Below are positions 24,893-34,013 of a stretch of DNA of 64,000 bases, in pieces. Source of the stretch: Leucocoprinus leucothites (Eukaryota > Basidiomycota > Agaricomycetes > Agaricales > Agaricaceae). The stretch lies in contig JAACJO010000030.1 in the NCBI GenBank assembly GCA_013368445.1, forward strand, positions 248,001-312,000, read 5' to 3'. Under the pieces are notes generated by a model. The model saw nothing but the letters and a program-made list of their open reading frames with translations, searched no databases and had not been told where the DNA came from. The stretch's first letter is position 1. Each line of letters begins with the position of its first letter. Made by a program: the position numbers and the translations under genes.

Positions 24893-25546
24893 TGTTATAG
24901 TGACACTGGCCCGGTCCTAAGCTGGCATGATAAGTATCGGGTTGATCTTATCAAAGGGGACTCCTTCTCAGTAAGCAACAAAGTCATTTACTAAGTCAGA
25001 GTTATAATATGGTGATTATAATAGTAAAGACTTCAGTAATTGAGATCTTAGAGCTTAAGTTCAATTCGACTTTGTATAGATAAAGGCTCGTATTGAGTCT
25101 CCACCTAACCAAGTAGAAATGATGTTTCTCCTTGGTAGATGTCGACGACTTATATACGATACAAGTCTGCATCTATTATTAACTAGGGCTAAGGGCTTCT
25201 AATGAAAGAAGAGAAGCGTACAGCTTCCTTAATGCTAATTAAACTATATAAGACGCGATCTGTCAAAGAAGCTTTAGAAGTTCTTCTAAAGAAGTTCTTC
25301 TTTGATTATCTGATCAATCACAAGGTAAGTCCAAATATAGTGCAGCTATATTTAACAATCACATGTCTTCAGAATATAAACAAAACCAAACAAGTCATAA
25401 CTAGACAAAGTAAATGAGTCAAAACAACCTAGAAAATACAAGAACAAATAAGAGGAAAACACAATTGCGATATTACTTAAGTAAAGCTAATATTGACTTC
25501 TTATTGTAGAGTGAACAAATGCTAGATATAATCAATATACATAACA
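24893..25546 (-). repeat. Gypsy B 3' LTR
   Basis: 654 bp; on the plus strand it begins TGTTATAGTGAC and ends ATATACATAACA. It is the reverse complement of the LTR type in gypsy A, with many CpG-to-TpG/CpA changes. Confidence 0.93.
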
Positions 25547-25826
25547 TTATCCCTTTCCTAGCTAAGATGTCCACATCTTAGTAACTATCTAAGTCACTAA
25601 GGTAAATTACCTTCACCATCTATGTTGAAGTTGGCTTCATCATCGTAATGAGATTTGTAATTGCCATCTTCATATGGGGGTGTAAGGGGGTGGTCTCCTT
25701 CATAGATGCAAGAAGTTCAACCGTGATGGGGATGTCCACTCAGACTGTGTCCTCAATGGTTTGGATGGGAGGAACGGACTGAGGTCTGGAGACAACCATA
25801 CTGTCTTCCTCGTGGTGCAGGTTTAC
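25547..25826 (-). pseudogene. Gypsy B ORF3, 3' fragment
   Basis: Minus-strand remainder of the ORF3 that continues at 34697. It holds the C-terminal codons equal to gypsy A 33755-33978, the palindrome at the stop codon, the hairpin CTAAGATG-TCCA-CATCTTAG (25562-25581, plus strand) and the polypurine tract next to the LTR. Gypsy A is inserted at its inner end. Confidence 0.9.
25822..25826. repeat. Gypsy A target-site duplication TTTAC (left)
   Basis: TTTAC at 25822-25826 is repeated at 34692-34696. Removing gypsy A and one copy joins the two pieces of gypsy B ORF3. Confidence 0.93.
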
Positions 25827-26489
25827 TGTTATGTATATTGATTATATCTAGCATTTGTTCCATCTATAACACGAAGTCGATATTAGCTTTACTTAAGTAA
25901 TATCGCAATTATGTTTCCTTCTTATTTGTTCTTGTATTTTCTCGTTTGTTTTGACTCGTTTACTTTGTCTGATTATGACTCGTTATGACTTGTTTGGTTT
26001 TGTTTGTATTTTGATGACATGTGATTGTTAAATATAGCGACGCTATATTTGGACTTATCTTGTGATCGATCAGATGATCAAAGAAGAACTTCTTTAGAAG
26101 AACTTCTAAAGCTTCTTTGACAGATCGCGTCTTATATAGTTTAATTAGCGTTAAGGAAGCTGTACGCTTCTCTTCTTTTATTAGAAGCCCTTAGCCCTAG
26201 TTAATAATAGATACCGACTTGTATCGTATATAAGTCGTCGACATCTACCAAGGAGAAACATCGTTTCTACTTGGTTAGGTGGAGACTCAATACGAGCCTT
26301 TATCTATACAAAGTCGAATTGAACTTAAGCTCTAAGATCTCAATTACTAAAGTCTTAACTCTATAATCGCCGTATTATAACTCTGACTTAGTAAACGACT
26401 TTGTCGCTTACCGAGAAGGAGTCCCCTTTGATAAGATCAACTCGATACTTATCGCGCCAGCTTAGGACCGGGCCGGCGTCACTATAACA
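25827..26489 (+). repeat. Gypsy A 5' LTR
   Basis: 663 bp, TGTTATGTATATTG..CACTATAACA. Contains two perfect palindromes upstream of a TATA box: AAATATAGCG-A-CGCTATATTT (26030-26050) and CTTTAGAAG-AA-CTTCTAAAG (26092-26111). Confidence 0.97.
26227..26234 (+). promoter_or_regulatory. LTR TATA box
   Basis: TATATAAG, 33 nt before ATCGTTTCTACTT at 26260-26272. That is the spacing expected from a TATA box to its start site, and the same 13 nt are the complement of the primer-binding site, so transcription probably starts at about 26258-26260. The 3' LTR carries the same box at 34429-34436. Confidence 0.7.
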
Positions 26490-26491
26490 TT

Positions 26492-26504
26492 AAGTAGAAA
26501 CGAT
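26492..26504 (+). promoter_or_regulatory. Self-priming primer-binding site
   Basis: AAGTAGAAACGAT begins two bases after the 5' LTR and is the exact reverse complement of LTR bases 26260-26272. No tRNA-like CCA-complement (TGG) is present at the LTR edge. This matches the self-priming of Tf1/sushi-type chromoviruses, where the 5' end of the RNA folds back on the primer site. Gypsy B keeps the site at 42010-42022 (minus), but its LTR partner has one G/A mismatch. Confidence 0.8.
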
Positions 26505-27049
26505 CCTTCTCTGTTAGCACAGAGCCGTTACTTTGCCCAGTAACCCAACAACGTTGCAAACACTGTCGATTTGGGTTATCGCGGTTATCGCACAAGCTGT
26601 CCCAAAACTATTGTGCATAACAACGAAGAGAGGGTCGACACACATTGCCAACTAGTGGAATAGTTGAGGATCACTCTTATTGATCTGAGCGATTACCCAC
26701 GCTCTTAAAACATTTGGAGGCTTGTGAGAGCTAAGGTCGTTGTACCTGAATCTCAAATAAGATACCAGACCCGAGGGTAGATACTCGGAAGGGAGAAATT
26801 TGCCAGAAAGTTTGGCATATCTCTGAAGAATACCAGACCCGAGGGTAAATACTCGGAAGACAGTTTATCTGTTGAAAGTCTTAAGAGACTATAAATACAC
26901 AGTCCTAGCGACTATAAGGTGAGTCCACAGCGACTATAAACTAATCTTCCAACCACGGCAGAATCAAACTGCAAGTGTGATAATTGTCTTAAGGACAATT
27001 TACCATTCAAGACCATACCAGGTGTCTCTATAGGCACCCATAAACATAG

Positions 27050-29206
27050 TCCACAACGGACCCAGCAGAGTTTGCAAGACAAGTTGAAATCTTCGCAAGA
27101 AGAGAATTTCCAGAAGAATCCTACAGTACTTACTACAGTGAAACCCGAAGAACAAGGTTCTACAGAAGTAAAGGATCAGGAAGATTCTATTACATCAAAG
27201 AACACGAAGGGAAAGTTGCCTACGTCCCAATCAAGAAAGAACAAGAAGGAGTCCTTGAAGCCGAATACGCAGCAGTTGGTCACAAGCAACTTCACAGAAC
27301 TGTCAAACAACAAATCGAAAGAGGAGCTGGTCTTGAAGAACTTCGAGACGTTACCCAAGAACAGTACACTGAAGAAGCAGAAAGAAGACAAACTCCATTT
27401 CCAGAAACCCCTGCAGAATCTAGCAGGACCATCGAACCAGAACCAATCCTTGACATTACCCCAAGAACTGAAGACACCTCACAAGACAATCATTCAGAGC
27501 CCAGAATTGACACTCCAAGTTCAGAAGAATCTGAATTTGACGAAGAAGACGAAGAAGAAGACGAAGAAGGAACAGATAGTGGAGAAAGAAGCCAACAAGA
27601 ATCTGAAGGAAATCGAACAGAAGAGGAAGCAGAAGCACTCGCAAGGGCAATCGACAATCTCAAACTTAAATCCCCAGAGAAACCCAGACTCGATAGACCC
27701 CCTTCTTACTCCTCGAGCCCAGCCTTTGGACATAGCCCAAGTACCAGTACCTTACCAACAACCAATCCCAACATTACTACAGCCAGTACCACCATCACCA
27801 TACCCACTAACACCCAAACAAAAGGGAAAGCAAAGGCAGTTGTCACCAACACAGGAGGTTCTTCAAACCGAAGAAGTCCCACACCGCCACCACCAAATCC
27901 TCAAGGAGGACCACCAAGTCCCAGAGGTAATCCGCCTGGAGGACCAGGAGGACCAGGAGGACCAGGAGGAGGACCACCAAATCCTAATCCAAACCCCCCG
28001 CCAAACCCAATGGCACAACCTCAAGCAGGATTCCAGCTTAAGTACCCAAAGCCCAACAGGTTTGATGGCAACCCAAGCTATTACAGACCATGGATGGCCG
28101 AAGTCGAACTCTACTTCGACTCATATGGTGTCACAGATGACCAATCAAGAGTCAACTACACCCTTGGATTACTCGATGGAGCTGCCAAGTTATGGCAACA
28201 GGATTACAGACTTAGTCAAGCAACTGCAGCTACCCAAGCAGGATACACCCCACACACCTTCGATCAGTTCAAGAATGCGCTCGAACAGTCATTCGCTCCA
28301 ACACAACAGAGCTTTGAGGCTGAAAGAGAGCTCCGCTATTATAGACAACGAAACAAATACATCGAAGAATACATCGCCAATTTTTCCGTCCTCGCCTCAC
28401 GTGCAGGACTTACTGACAGCACTTCTCTCCGATCCTACTTCGCCGAAGGACTTGACAACGACGTCAGATTCGAAGCAATCCGAGCTGACCCCCAAACCCT
28501 CGCAGAATGGAAAACAGCTGCAAGACAAGCATACAAAGTTGTCCAAGAGCAAAAGAGATACCGCATTGGAAATTCTAATCCAGGATCTTCAAACAGATCA
28601 AGAAAGACCAAAAAGAATAGTAGACAACACGGATCCCAACCACGATATAATGACGTCTATAGTCAACCCCTATCTAGACCCAGACGATCCGAGTGGGACA
28701 TGGATATCGACAGAATATCAAGAGGAATATACCGATTATCAATCGAAGATGATCGGGAAGCAGACGACGGAGGTATATACGAATTTGGCGCAGAGGATGA
28801 TGATAATCCTGAAGAAGAGGAGAGTGAAGGAGAAGACATCAATCAAACGTACAATGAAGGACCAAGCAACACAGACAGAGATGTCTATGGGTCACTATAC
28901 TCCCACATCATCAATAACGTTCTCACCGACGAACAAAGAGTTGCACTCAAGAGAGGAGAATGCTTCTTCTGCCACAAGAAAGGACATTTCGCTAAATCTT
29001 GTCCGGCAAGGAAGGTTTGGTTTAAGTCAAGAGGAAAGACAAACATGGGATCGAAGCAGACGCAGAAGTCCCAGTCCAAACCGAAACAAGGGAATCGTAG
29101 ACCTTTCAAGCCTAAAAGGAAAGATCCAGACGCCATGGTTTACGAAATAGAACAAGCTAGTGATGAAGACGACCCATTTCAAGAATACTCAAATGAAAAT
29201 TTTTGA
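27050..29206 (+). CDS. gag: Gypsy A gag polyprotein (capsid and CCHC nucleocapsid)
   Basis: Open frame from just after a TAG at 27047-27049 to the TGA at 29204-29206, up to 718 codons. Its first ATG is only at 28010, yet the 320 codons before it look like real protein (RSKGSGRFYYIKEHEGKV, a Glu/Asp-rich stretch near 27535, then a Pro/Gly-rich linker) and are conserved in gypsy B. A retrotransposon gag core follows (FDGNPSYYRPWMAEVELYF.., LLDGAAKLWQQDY, YIANFSVLA), then an acidic region and the knuckle CFFCHKKGHFAKSC, then a basic tail. I infer that translation begins upstream at 26955 (ACG here, ATG in gypsy B) and reaches this frame by splicing of about 27020-27063, which would join the frames exactly. 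Another frame is also open across most of this region but is probably passenger. Confidence 0.8.
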   Translation, partial: STTDPAEFARQVEIFARREFPEESYSTYYSETRRTRFYRSKGSGRFYYIKEHEGKVAYVPIKKEQEGVLEAEYAAVGHKQLHRTVKQQIERGAGLEELRDVTQEQYTEEAERRQTPFPETPAESSRTIEPEPILDITPRTEDTSQDNHSEPRIDTPSSEESEFDEEDEEEDEEGTDSGERSQQESEGNRTEEEAEALARAIDNLKLKSPEKPRLDRPPSYSSSPAFGHSPSTSTLPTTNPNITTASTTITIPTNTQTKGKAKAVVTNTGGSSNRRSPTPPPPNPQGGPPSPRGNPPGGPGGPGGPGGGPPNPNPNPPPNPMAQPQAGFQLKYPKPNRFDGNPSYYRPWMAEVELYFDSYGVTDDQSRVNYTLGLLDGAAKLWQQDYRLSQATAATQAGYTPHTFDQFKNALEQSFAPTQQSFEAERELRYYRQRNKYIEEYIANFSVLASRAGLTDSTSLRSYFAEGLDNDVRFEAIRADPQTLAEWKTAARQAYKVVQEQKRYRIGNSNPGSSNRSRKTKKNSRQHGSQPRYNDVYSQPLSRPRRSEWDMDIDRISRGIYRLSIEDDREADDGGIYEFGAEDDDNPEEEESEGEDINQTYNEGPSNTDRDVYGSLYSHIINNVLTDEQRVALKRGECFFCHKKGHFAKSCPARKVWFKSRGKTNMGSKQTQKSQSKPKQGNRRPFKPKRKDPDAMVYEIEQASDEDDPFQEYSNENF
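29197..29203 (+). promoter_or_regulatory. -1 ribosomal frameshift site at gag stop
   Basis: A AAT TTT in the gag frame is a canonical X XXY YYZ slippery heptamer, immediately followed by the gag TGA. Slipping back one base continues with TTG AGT ACT CAC, which is exactly the pol frame. The heptamer is kept in gypsy B (plus strand near 39241-39248). Confidence 0.75.
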
Positions 29207-32200
29207 GTACTCACGAAGATCAGATAGACATCATCGATCTTCAATCAAACAAAGGATTAACAGTACATGTACCAATATTGCTCCATACAACTAGAGCAAA
29301 ACACAATCTACAAGCACTACTAGACTCAGGAGCTAGTGGAGAATTTATCGACCCACAACTAGTCGATACCTACAACTTGCCAAAATTCAAGATGAAAAAG
29401 GCAATCAAAATCCGTAACGCCGATGGAACACAAAACCTATCAGGAAGTTGTACTCACTATACAAAATTAAAAATAGAAGTGAACAACAAAATTATGATGA
29501 TCTCACCAAGAATAGTCAAACTTGGATCAAACCAACTATTCTTAGGAATCACATGGTTAAAGAGATTCAATCCCGACGTTGATTGGCAGAAACTGTCATT
29601 ACGTTGGCGAGATGAAAATTCTCATACAATCAAATTAACCAAAGCAAAAACTGATTCCATCAATCAGTTATATTATGAAATCAATGTGAAATCTAACACA
29701 TCACAACAACTTCACAACTCGGCTACTAAACCTAAAAGGGAATCAGACCCTGTGAAAGCCGTACCAAAGAAATTTCATCAGTTTCTCAAAGTCTTCAACA
29801 AAGATGAATCTGAGAAATTACCACCCAGACGTCCTTGGGATCATAAAATCGAGACTATACCTGAATTTGAACCCAAACGAATGCCAGTTTATCACCTGAC
29901 ACCTCAGGAAAGAACTGAACTTGACAAGTTTATTTCCGAAAATCTACGAAAGGGATATATTCGGAAATCCAAATCACCAATGGCCTCTTCTTTCTTCTTT
30001 GTAGGAAAGAAAGGAGGAGACTTACGTCCATGCCAAGATTATCGATTCCTTAACAAAAATACAATAAAGAATGCTCACCCAATACCGAGCATATCACGAA
30101 TCATGGATAAACTCAAAGGATCTAATTGGTTCACCAAGTTAGATGTCCGACTAGGATATAATAATGTCCGAATCCATGAAGGACATGAATGGAAAGCGGC
30201 ATTCCGCACTCCAAATGGGTTATATGAACCCACAGTCATGTTCTTTGGAATGACAAATTCCCCTGCTACCTTCCAATCCATGATGGATCACATCTTTAAA
30301 GACCTTACTGAGAAAGGCGGAGTTATTATTTACATGGATGACATCCTTATCCATGCGAAAACAAAAGAACAACTCGAAAGACTTACTAAACAAGTCTTGA
30401 AGATTCTACAACAGAACGAGTTGTATTTAAAGACTGAGAAATGCGAATTCGAGAAGCAACGCCTAGAGTACCTCGGAGTTATCATAACTCCTGACTCTAT
30501 CGAGATGGACCCAATTAAACTCAAGGGAATACAGGATTGGCCTGTACCCAAGTCTGTCCGAAATATCCGACAATTCATTGGATTTTGCAATTTCTATCGC
30601 AAATTCATTCACAACTTCTCAGCTATCGCACAACCACTTAACGCATTACTTCGTAAAACAACGAAATTCGAATGGAACTCAGAAGCACAGAAAAGCTTTG
30701 AGAAGCTCAAGGAACAATTCCTTCAGCAACCTATACTCCAAATAGTTGACGAATCAAAGCCATTCGAAATCGAATGTGATGCTTCCGCATTTGCTACTGG
30801 TGCAGTACTACTCCAAAGAGATTCAAATGGAGATAAGCACCCTGTGGCTTATTATTCACAAACCCTCAACCCTGCGGAACGAAACTATCATGTGTCTGAC
30901 CAAGAATTCCTTGCTATTATTAGAGCACTAAAGGAATGGCGACACTACCTTGAAGGATCAGCACACCCTATCATCATATGGTCTGATCACGAGAATCTCA
31001 CCAGATGGCGAGAACCACAACAATTAAATCGAAGACAAGCTAGATGGATGCTATATATGACACGCTTCCATTACTCCATAAAGCACTTGGCTGGCAACAA
31101 AAATACTCTTGCCGATGCATTGAGTAGAAGACCAGACCTAGTCCCAGATGGAAAGGATAACGAAGATCTAGTTGCGATACCATCAGAAAAATTCATTAAC
31201 TTCCTTTCTGAGGAAATTAAAGAAGAAATTAAAAATAAACAAAAGAAGATCAACCCATCTGAAAGATTCACAGAAGATGATGGCATTTATAAATATCAGG
31301 GAAGACATGTGATACCTGAAGATGCCGAACTAAAAAGAAGACTTCTACAATGTGTACATGATCACAAGACATCAGGACACCCAGGAACAGCTGAAACGTT
31401 CCGTAAACTATCTAAATTAGTTTACTGGCCTGGAATGAACACATATGTTCAGAACTACGTGAAAGGATGCCCTATTTGTCAACAGTACAAAATCAATCGT
31501 CATCCAGTTAAACCACCAATGCAACCGATTAAAGGCCCTTCTTCCACAAGGCCCTTTTCCCAAATATCCATGGATCTCATCACAGATCTACCACCTGACG
31601 ATGGATATGATTGTATATTGTCCATAGTGGACCATGGACTTACGAAAGGGATAATCCTAACTCCAACAAAGAAGACAGTAAATGCTGATGGCATTGCTGA
31701 AATTCTTATTGACAAAGTATTTTCGAAATACGGAACACCCAACAAAATAATCTCAGATCGAGATCCACGATTTGCTGCTAAATCAATGCAAAAACTATAC
31801 GAAAAACTCAATATTACCCCAGCACTGTCTACAGCATACCATCCACAGACAGACGGAACTACCGAAAGGTACAACCAAGAAATCGAGTTTTACTTAGCAG
31901 TTTACACATCACAAAACCCAACCATATGGAAACGAGCACTTCCAATGATTGAATTTGTACACAATACGAAACCCCATTCTGGAAGAAAACACTCACCATA
32001 CGAATTAATCCTAGGATATAACCCACAAGCATTTATCTCAGACATAGAGACAGACACACCTTCTATCAATGAGAAGTCTCTATTCTTGGAACAAGTCCGA
32101 GAAGCAGCTTTAGAGGCACATGAACGAACACGTCTCATGATGGCTCAAAGAAAGAACCAACCATGGACACCATTCAAAGTAGGAGACCGAGTTTGGTTAG

Positions 32201-32613
32201 ATAACCGAAATCTCCCTTTACCCTATGCTTCTAAGAAGCTTAATCAAAGAAGAGAAGGTCCATTTACTATTATTAGAAAGACCTCTCCAGTCAACTACGA
32301 ACTCAAACTACCACAAAAATGGAAGATTTACAACAAGTTCCACGCTTCACTTCTCATGCCAGTAACTGAGAATGACGTTTATGGTAAACACAACCCTAAA
32401 CCACCACCTGTCCTAATCTCAGGAGAAGAACAATACGAAGTCGAAGCAGTCCTAAACCATAGAACTCGCAGACTACGTTCTGGAACAAAAATAGAATACC
32501 TAATTCGTTGGAAAGGATATGGACCAACTGAAGACTCATGGGAACCAGAGAAAAATCTTGAAAATTCAAAAGAAATAATTCAAGAGTATAAAAGCCAACA
32601 CAATCTCTCTTAA
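29203..32613 (+). CDS. pol: Gypsy A pol: protease, RT, RNase H, integrase, chromodomain
   Basis: 1136 codons without interruption. Protease LLDSGASGEF (Asp about residue 41); RT from about residue 200 with RPCQDYRFLN and YMDD at about residues 377-380; RNase H with FEIECDASAFATGAVL; integrase zinc module HDHKTSGHPG..CPICQQY, catalytic MDLITDLP, SDRDPRF and GTTERYNQE; C-terminal chromodomain near residue 1080-1130 (EYLIRWKGYGPTEDSWEPE) with the aromatic cage positions kept. Begins with a TTG codon because it is made by -1 frameshifting from gag, not from its own start. Chromodomains of this kind bind methylated H3K9 and steer integration; here the element landed in a related element. Confidence 0.95.
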   Translation: MSTHEDQIDIIDLQSNKGLTVHVPILLHTTRAKHNLQALLDSGASGEFIDPQLVDTYNLPKFKMKKAIKIRNADGTQNLSGSCTHYTKLKIEVNNKIMMISPRIVKLGSNQLFLGITWLKRFNPDVDWQKLSLRWRDENSHTIKLTKAKTDSINQLYYEINVKSNTSQQLHNSATKPKRESDPVKAVPKKFHQFLKVFNKDESEKLPPRRPWDHKIETIPEFEPKRMPVYHLTPQERTELDKFISENLRKGYIRKSKSPMASSFFFVGKKGGDLRPCQDYRFLNKNTIKNAHPIPSISRIMDKLKGSNWFTKLDVRLGYNNVRIHEGHEWKAAFRTPNGLYEPTVMFFGMTNSPATFQSMMDHIFKDLTEKGGVIIYMDDILIHAKTKEQLERLTKQVLKILQQNELYLKTEKCEFEKQRLEYLGVIITPDSIEMDPIKLKGIQDWPVPKSVRNIRQFIGFCNFYRKFIHNFSAIAQPLNALLRKTTKFEWNSEAQKSFEKLKEQFLQQPILQIVDESKPFEIECDASAFATGAVLLQRDSNGDKHPVAYYSQTLNPAERNYHVSDQEFLAIIRALKEWRHYLEGSAHPIIIWSDHENLTRWREPQQLNRRQARWMLYMTRFHYSIKHLAGNKNTLADALSRRPDLVPDGKDNEDLVAIPSEKFINFLSEEIKEEIKNKQKKINPSERFTEDDGIYKYQGRHVIPEDAELKRRLLQCVHDHKTSGHPGTAETFRKLSKLVYWPGMNTYVQNYVKGCPICQQYKINRHPVKPPMQPIKGPSSTRPFSQISMDLITDLPPDDGYDCILSIVDHGLTKGIILTPTKKTVNADGIAEILIDKVFSKYGTPNKIISDRDPRFAAKSMQKLYEKLNITPALSTAYHPQTDGTTERYNQEIEFYLAVYTSQNPTIWKRALPMIEFVHNTKPHSGRKHSPYELILGYNPQAFISDIETDTPSINEKSLFLEQVREAALEAHERTRLMMAQRKNQPWTPFKVGDRVWLDNRNLPLPYASKKLNQRREGPFTIIRKTSPVNYELKLPQKWKIYNKFHASLLMPVTENDVYGKHNPKPPPVLISGEEQYEVEAVLNHRTRRLRSGTKIEYLIRWKGYGPTEDSWEPEKNLENSKEIIQEYKSQHNLS

Positions 32614-32628
32614 CATTCCCCAGCTTCA

Positions 32629-33978
32629 ATGACTACTTCAGAAGTCAGTGAACAACCAACAGTACCAGTCTTTGGAACTATTATTTGCGAATCGCCCTCA
32701 CCTATTACCCCTCCTACTACACCGACCAACACCATCGACGATGCGAACAAGGTCGAAGAAAGTCCTGGTCTTGCCTCATCGCAAGAACAAGGCACCAAAT
32801 CCCCTGCCGGAGATAGTGCAGGCGGAGACACTAGCGGTGAAAACTCTTCACCCTATAAAGAGAATGCCACCCTACGACGAGCATTTCTTCGAGAACAGAC
32901 AGCCGTTGACTTTCTGTCCGCCTACGGCAGCAATCCTAGACTCACTTCATATGTCTACAACATCGGGAATCGGATTGATGCTCTCGCTTCTGCAAGAAGT
33001 GAATACAAGCGTCTCCAGGAAGAAATGGACTTCCATCTTAGTAACCTGGCACGCCATATCCCTAGGGGTCCCTATACTCAGAACATCGTCCGACGCATCC
33101 AACGCACCGACCCGGACGGAGATTACTTCGCTACGCTCAAGCGTCAACAAGCTCCAGAGCGACGTGCACAGGATTCTGAGCGCGCCTCAGCTGATGACGA
33201 GGGAAAAACTTCCCCACTTAGCGTCAAACCTCAACAACGTCATGATGTGGCTACACACAATGCCATATTACCGAATACACCCCCTCCAACGCCTACTAAC
33301 GAGCCTCCTCGAAATACCAATCGAGACGCGACTCGCCCTGGACGTACTAGTCGAACCTGCGACATATGTCACGGAATGGGTCATATCAAGACGCTTTGCC
33401 CGGGATATCATTGCACCTGGTGCGACACTTTCGCCCCCGGCCATTTCACCAAGTATTGTTCCCGAAATCCTTATAAAGGAATTGCGCGACGGGATCTACC
33501 CCCAGTCGCCCTGGCAGCACTTTTGATTACCAAAGGAGTCGATGCCGCCAAGGCTCTTGCTCTGCAGTCCATCTCCGGATCTGCCAGAATACAGCCCCGA
33601 CAGTCCGGTATACCAACCGGTAATCACGGCGCCCCCATCACCGATGCCGTCGGACTTCGATCCGAACGACATAATCCAACATCCATGGCTGTTAACACCA
33701 CCTCCCTCGGCCCAACCTACAACCCTACTTTTACGCCGCGACGAGGTCGTAAACCCGCACCACGAGGAAAACAATATGGTCGTCTCCAGACCTCAGTCCG
33801 TTCCTCCCATCCAAACCATCGAGGACGCAGTCCGAACGGACGTCCCCATCACGGTCGAACTTCTCGCATCTATGAAGGAGAACGCCCCCTTACACCCCCA
33901 TACGAAGATGGCAATTACGAATCTCATTACGATGATGAAGCCAACTTCAACATAGACAGTGAAGGTAATTTACCTTAG
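32629..33978 (+). CDS. Gypsy A ORF3, post-pol protein with two zinc knuckles
   Basis: 449 codons, ATG 15 nt after the pol stop, ending in the palindrome AAGGTAA-T-TTACCTT that contains its stop. The first third is Ser/Thr/Pro rich. A helical region follows (LTSYVYNIGNRIDALASARS and EYKRLQEEMDFHLSNLARHI), then CDICHGMGHIKTLC (CX2CX4HX4C) and CTWCDTFAPGHFTKYC (CX2CX6HX4C), then a basic, Arg/Pro/His-rich tail. No signal peptide or membrane segment is seen, so it is not an envelope protein despite its position. I do not recognise the family. A role in nucleic-acid binding is inferred from the knuckles. A second frame (32648-33526) is also open. Confidence 0.75.
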   Translation: MTTSEVSEQPTVPVFGTIICESPSPITPPTTPTNTIDDANKVEESPGLASSQEQGTKSPAGDSAGGDTSGENSSPYKENATLRRAFLREQTAVDFLSAYGSNPRLTSYVYNIGNRIDALASARSEYKRLQEEMDFHLSNLARHIPRGPYTQNIVRRIQRTDPDGDYFATLKRQQAPERRAQDSERASADDEGKTSPLSVKPQQRHDVATHNAILPNTPPPTPTNEPPRNTNRDATRPGRTSRTCDICHGMGHIKTLCPGYHCTWCDTFAPGHFTKYCSRNPYKGIARRDLPPVALAALLITKGVDAAKALALQSISGSARIQPRQSGIPTGNHGAPITDAVGLRSERHNPTSMAVNTTSLGPTYNPTFTPRRGRKPAPRGKQYGRLQTSVRSSHPNHRGRSPNGRPHHGRTSRIYEGERPLTPPYEDGNYESHYDDEANFNIDSEGNLP

Positions 33979-33993
33979 TGACTTAGATAGTTA

Positions 33994-34013
33994 CTAAGAT
34001 GTGGACATCTTAG
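33994..34013 (+). promoter_or_regulatory. Conserved hairpin upstream of polypurine tract
   Basis: CTAAGATG-TGGA-CATCTTAG, a perfect 8-bp stem with a 4-nt loop, a few bases before the polypurine tract AGGAAAGGGATAA (34016-34028) and the 3' LTR. The same stem is intact in gypsy B at 25562-25581. It could mark the plus-strand primer or the RNA 3' region. Confidence 0.65.

Noticed and set aside
27072..29150. Very long open frame (692 codons) as the true gag gene
   Set aside because: It begins at a TTG codon and reads as Lys/Gln/Ser-rich sequence without domains. The other frame contains the capsid core and the CCHC knuckle and leads into pol by -1 shift, so that one is gag. The overlap is kept only as a finding.
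32629..33978. ORF3 as an envelope (env-like) gene
   Set aside because: It has the right position but no signal peptide, no hydrophobic segment and two zinc knuckles instead.
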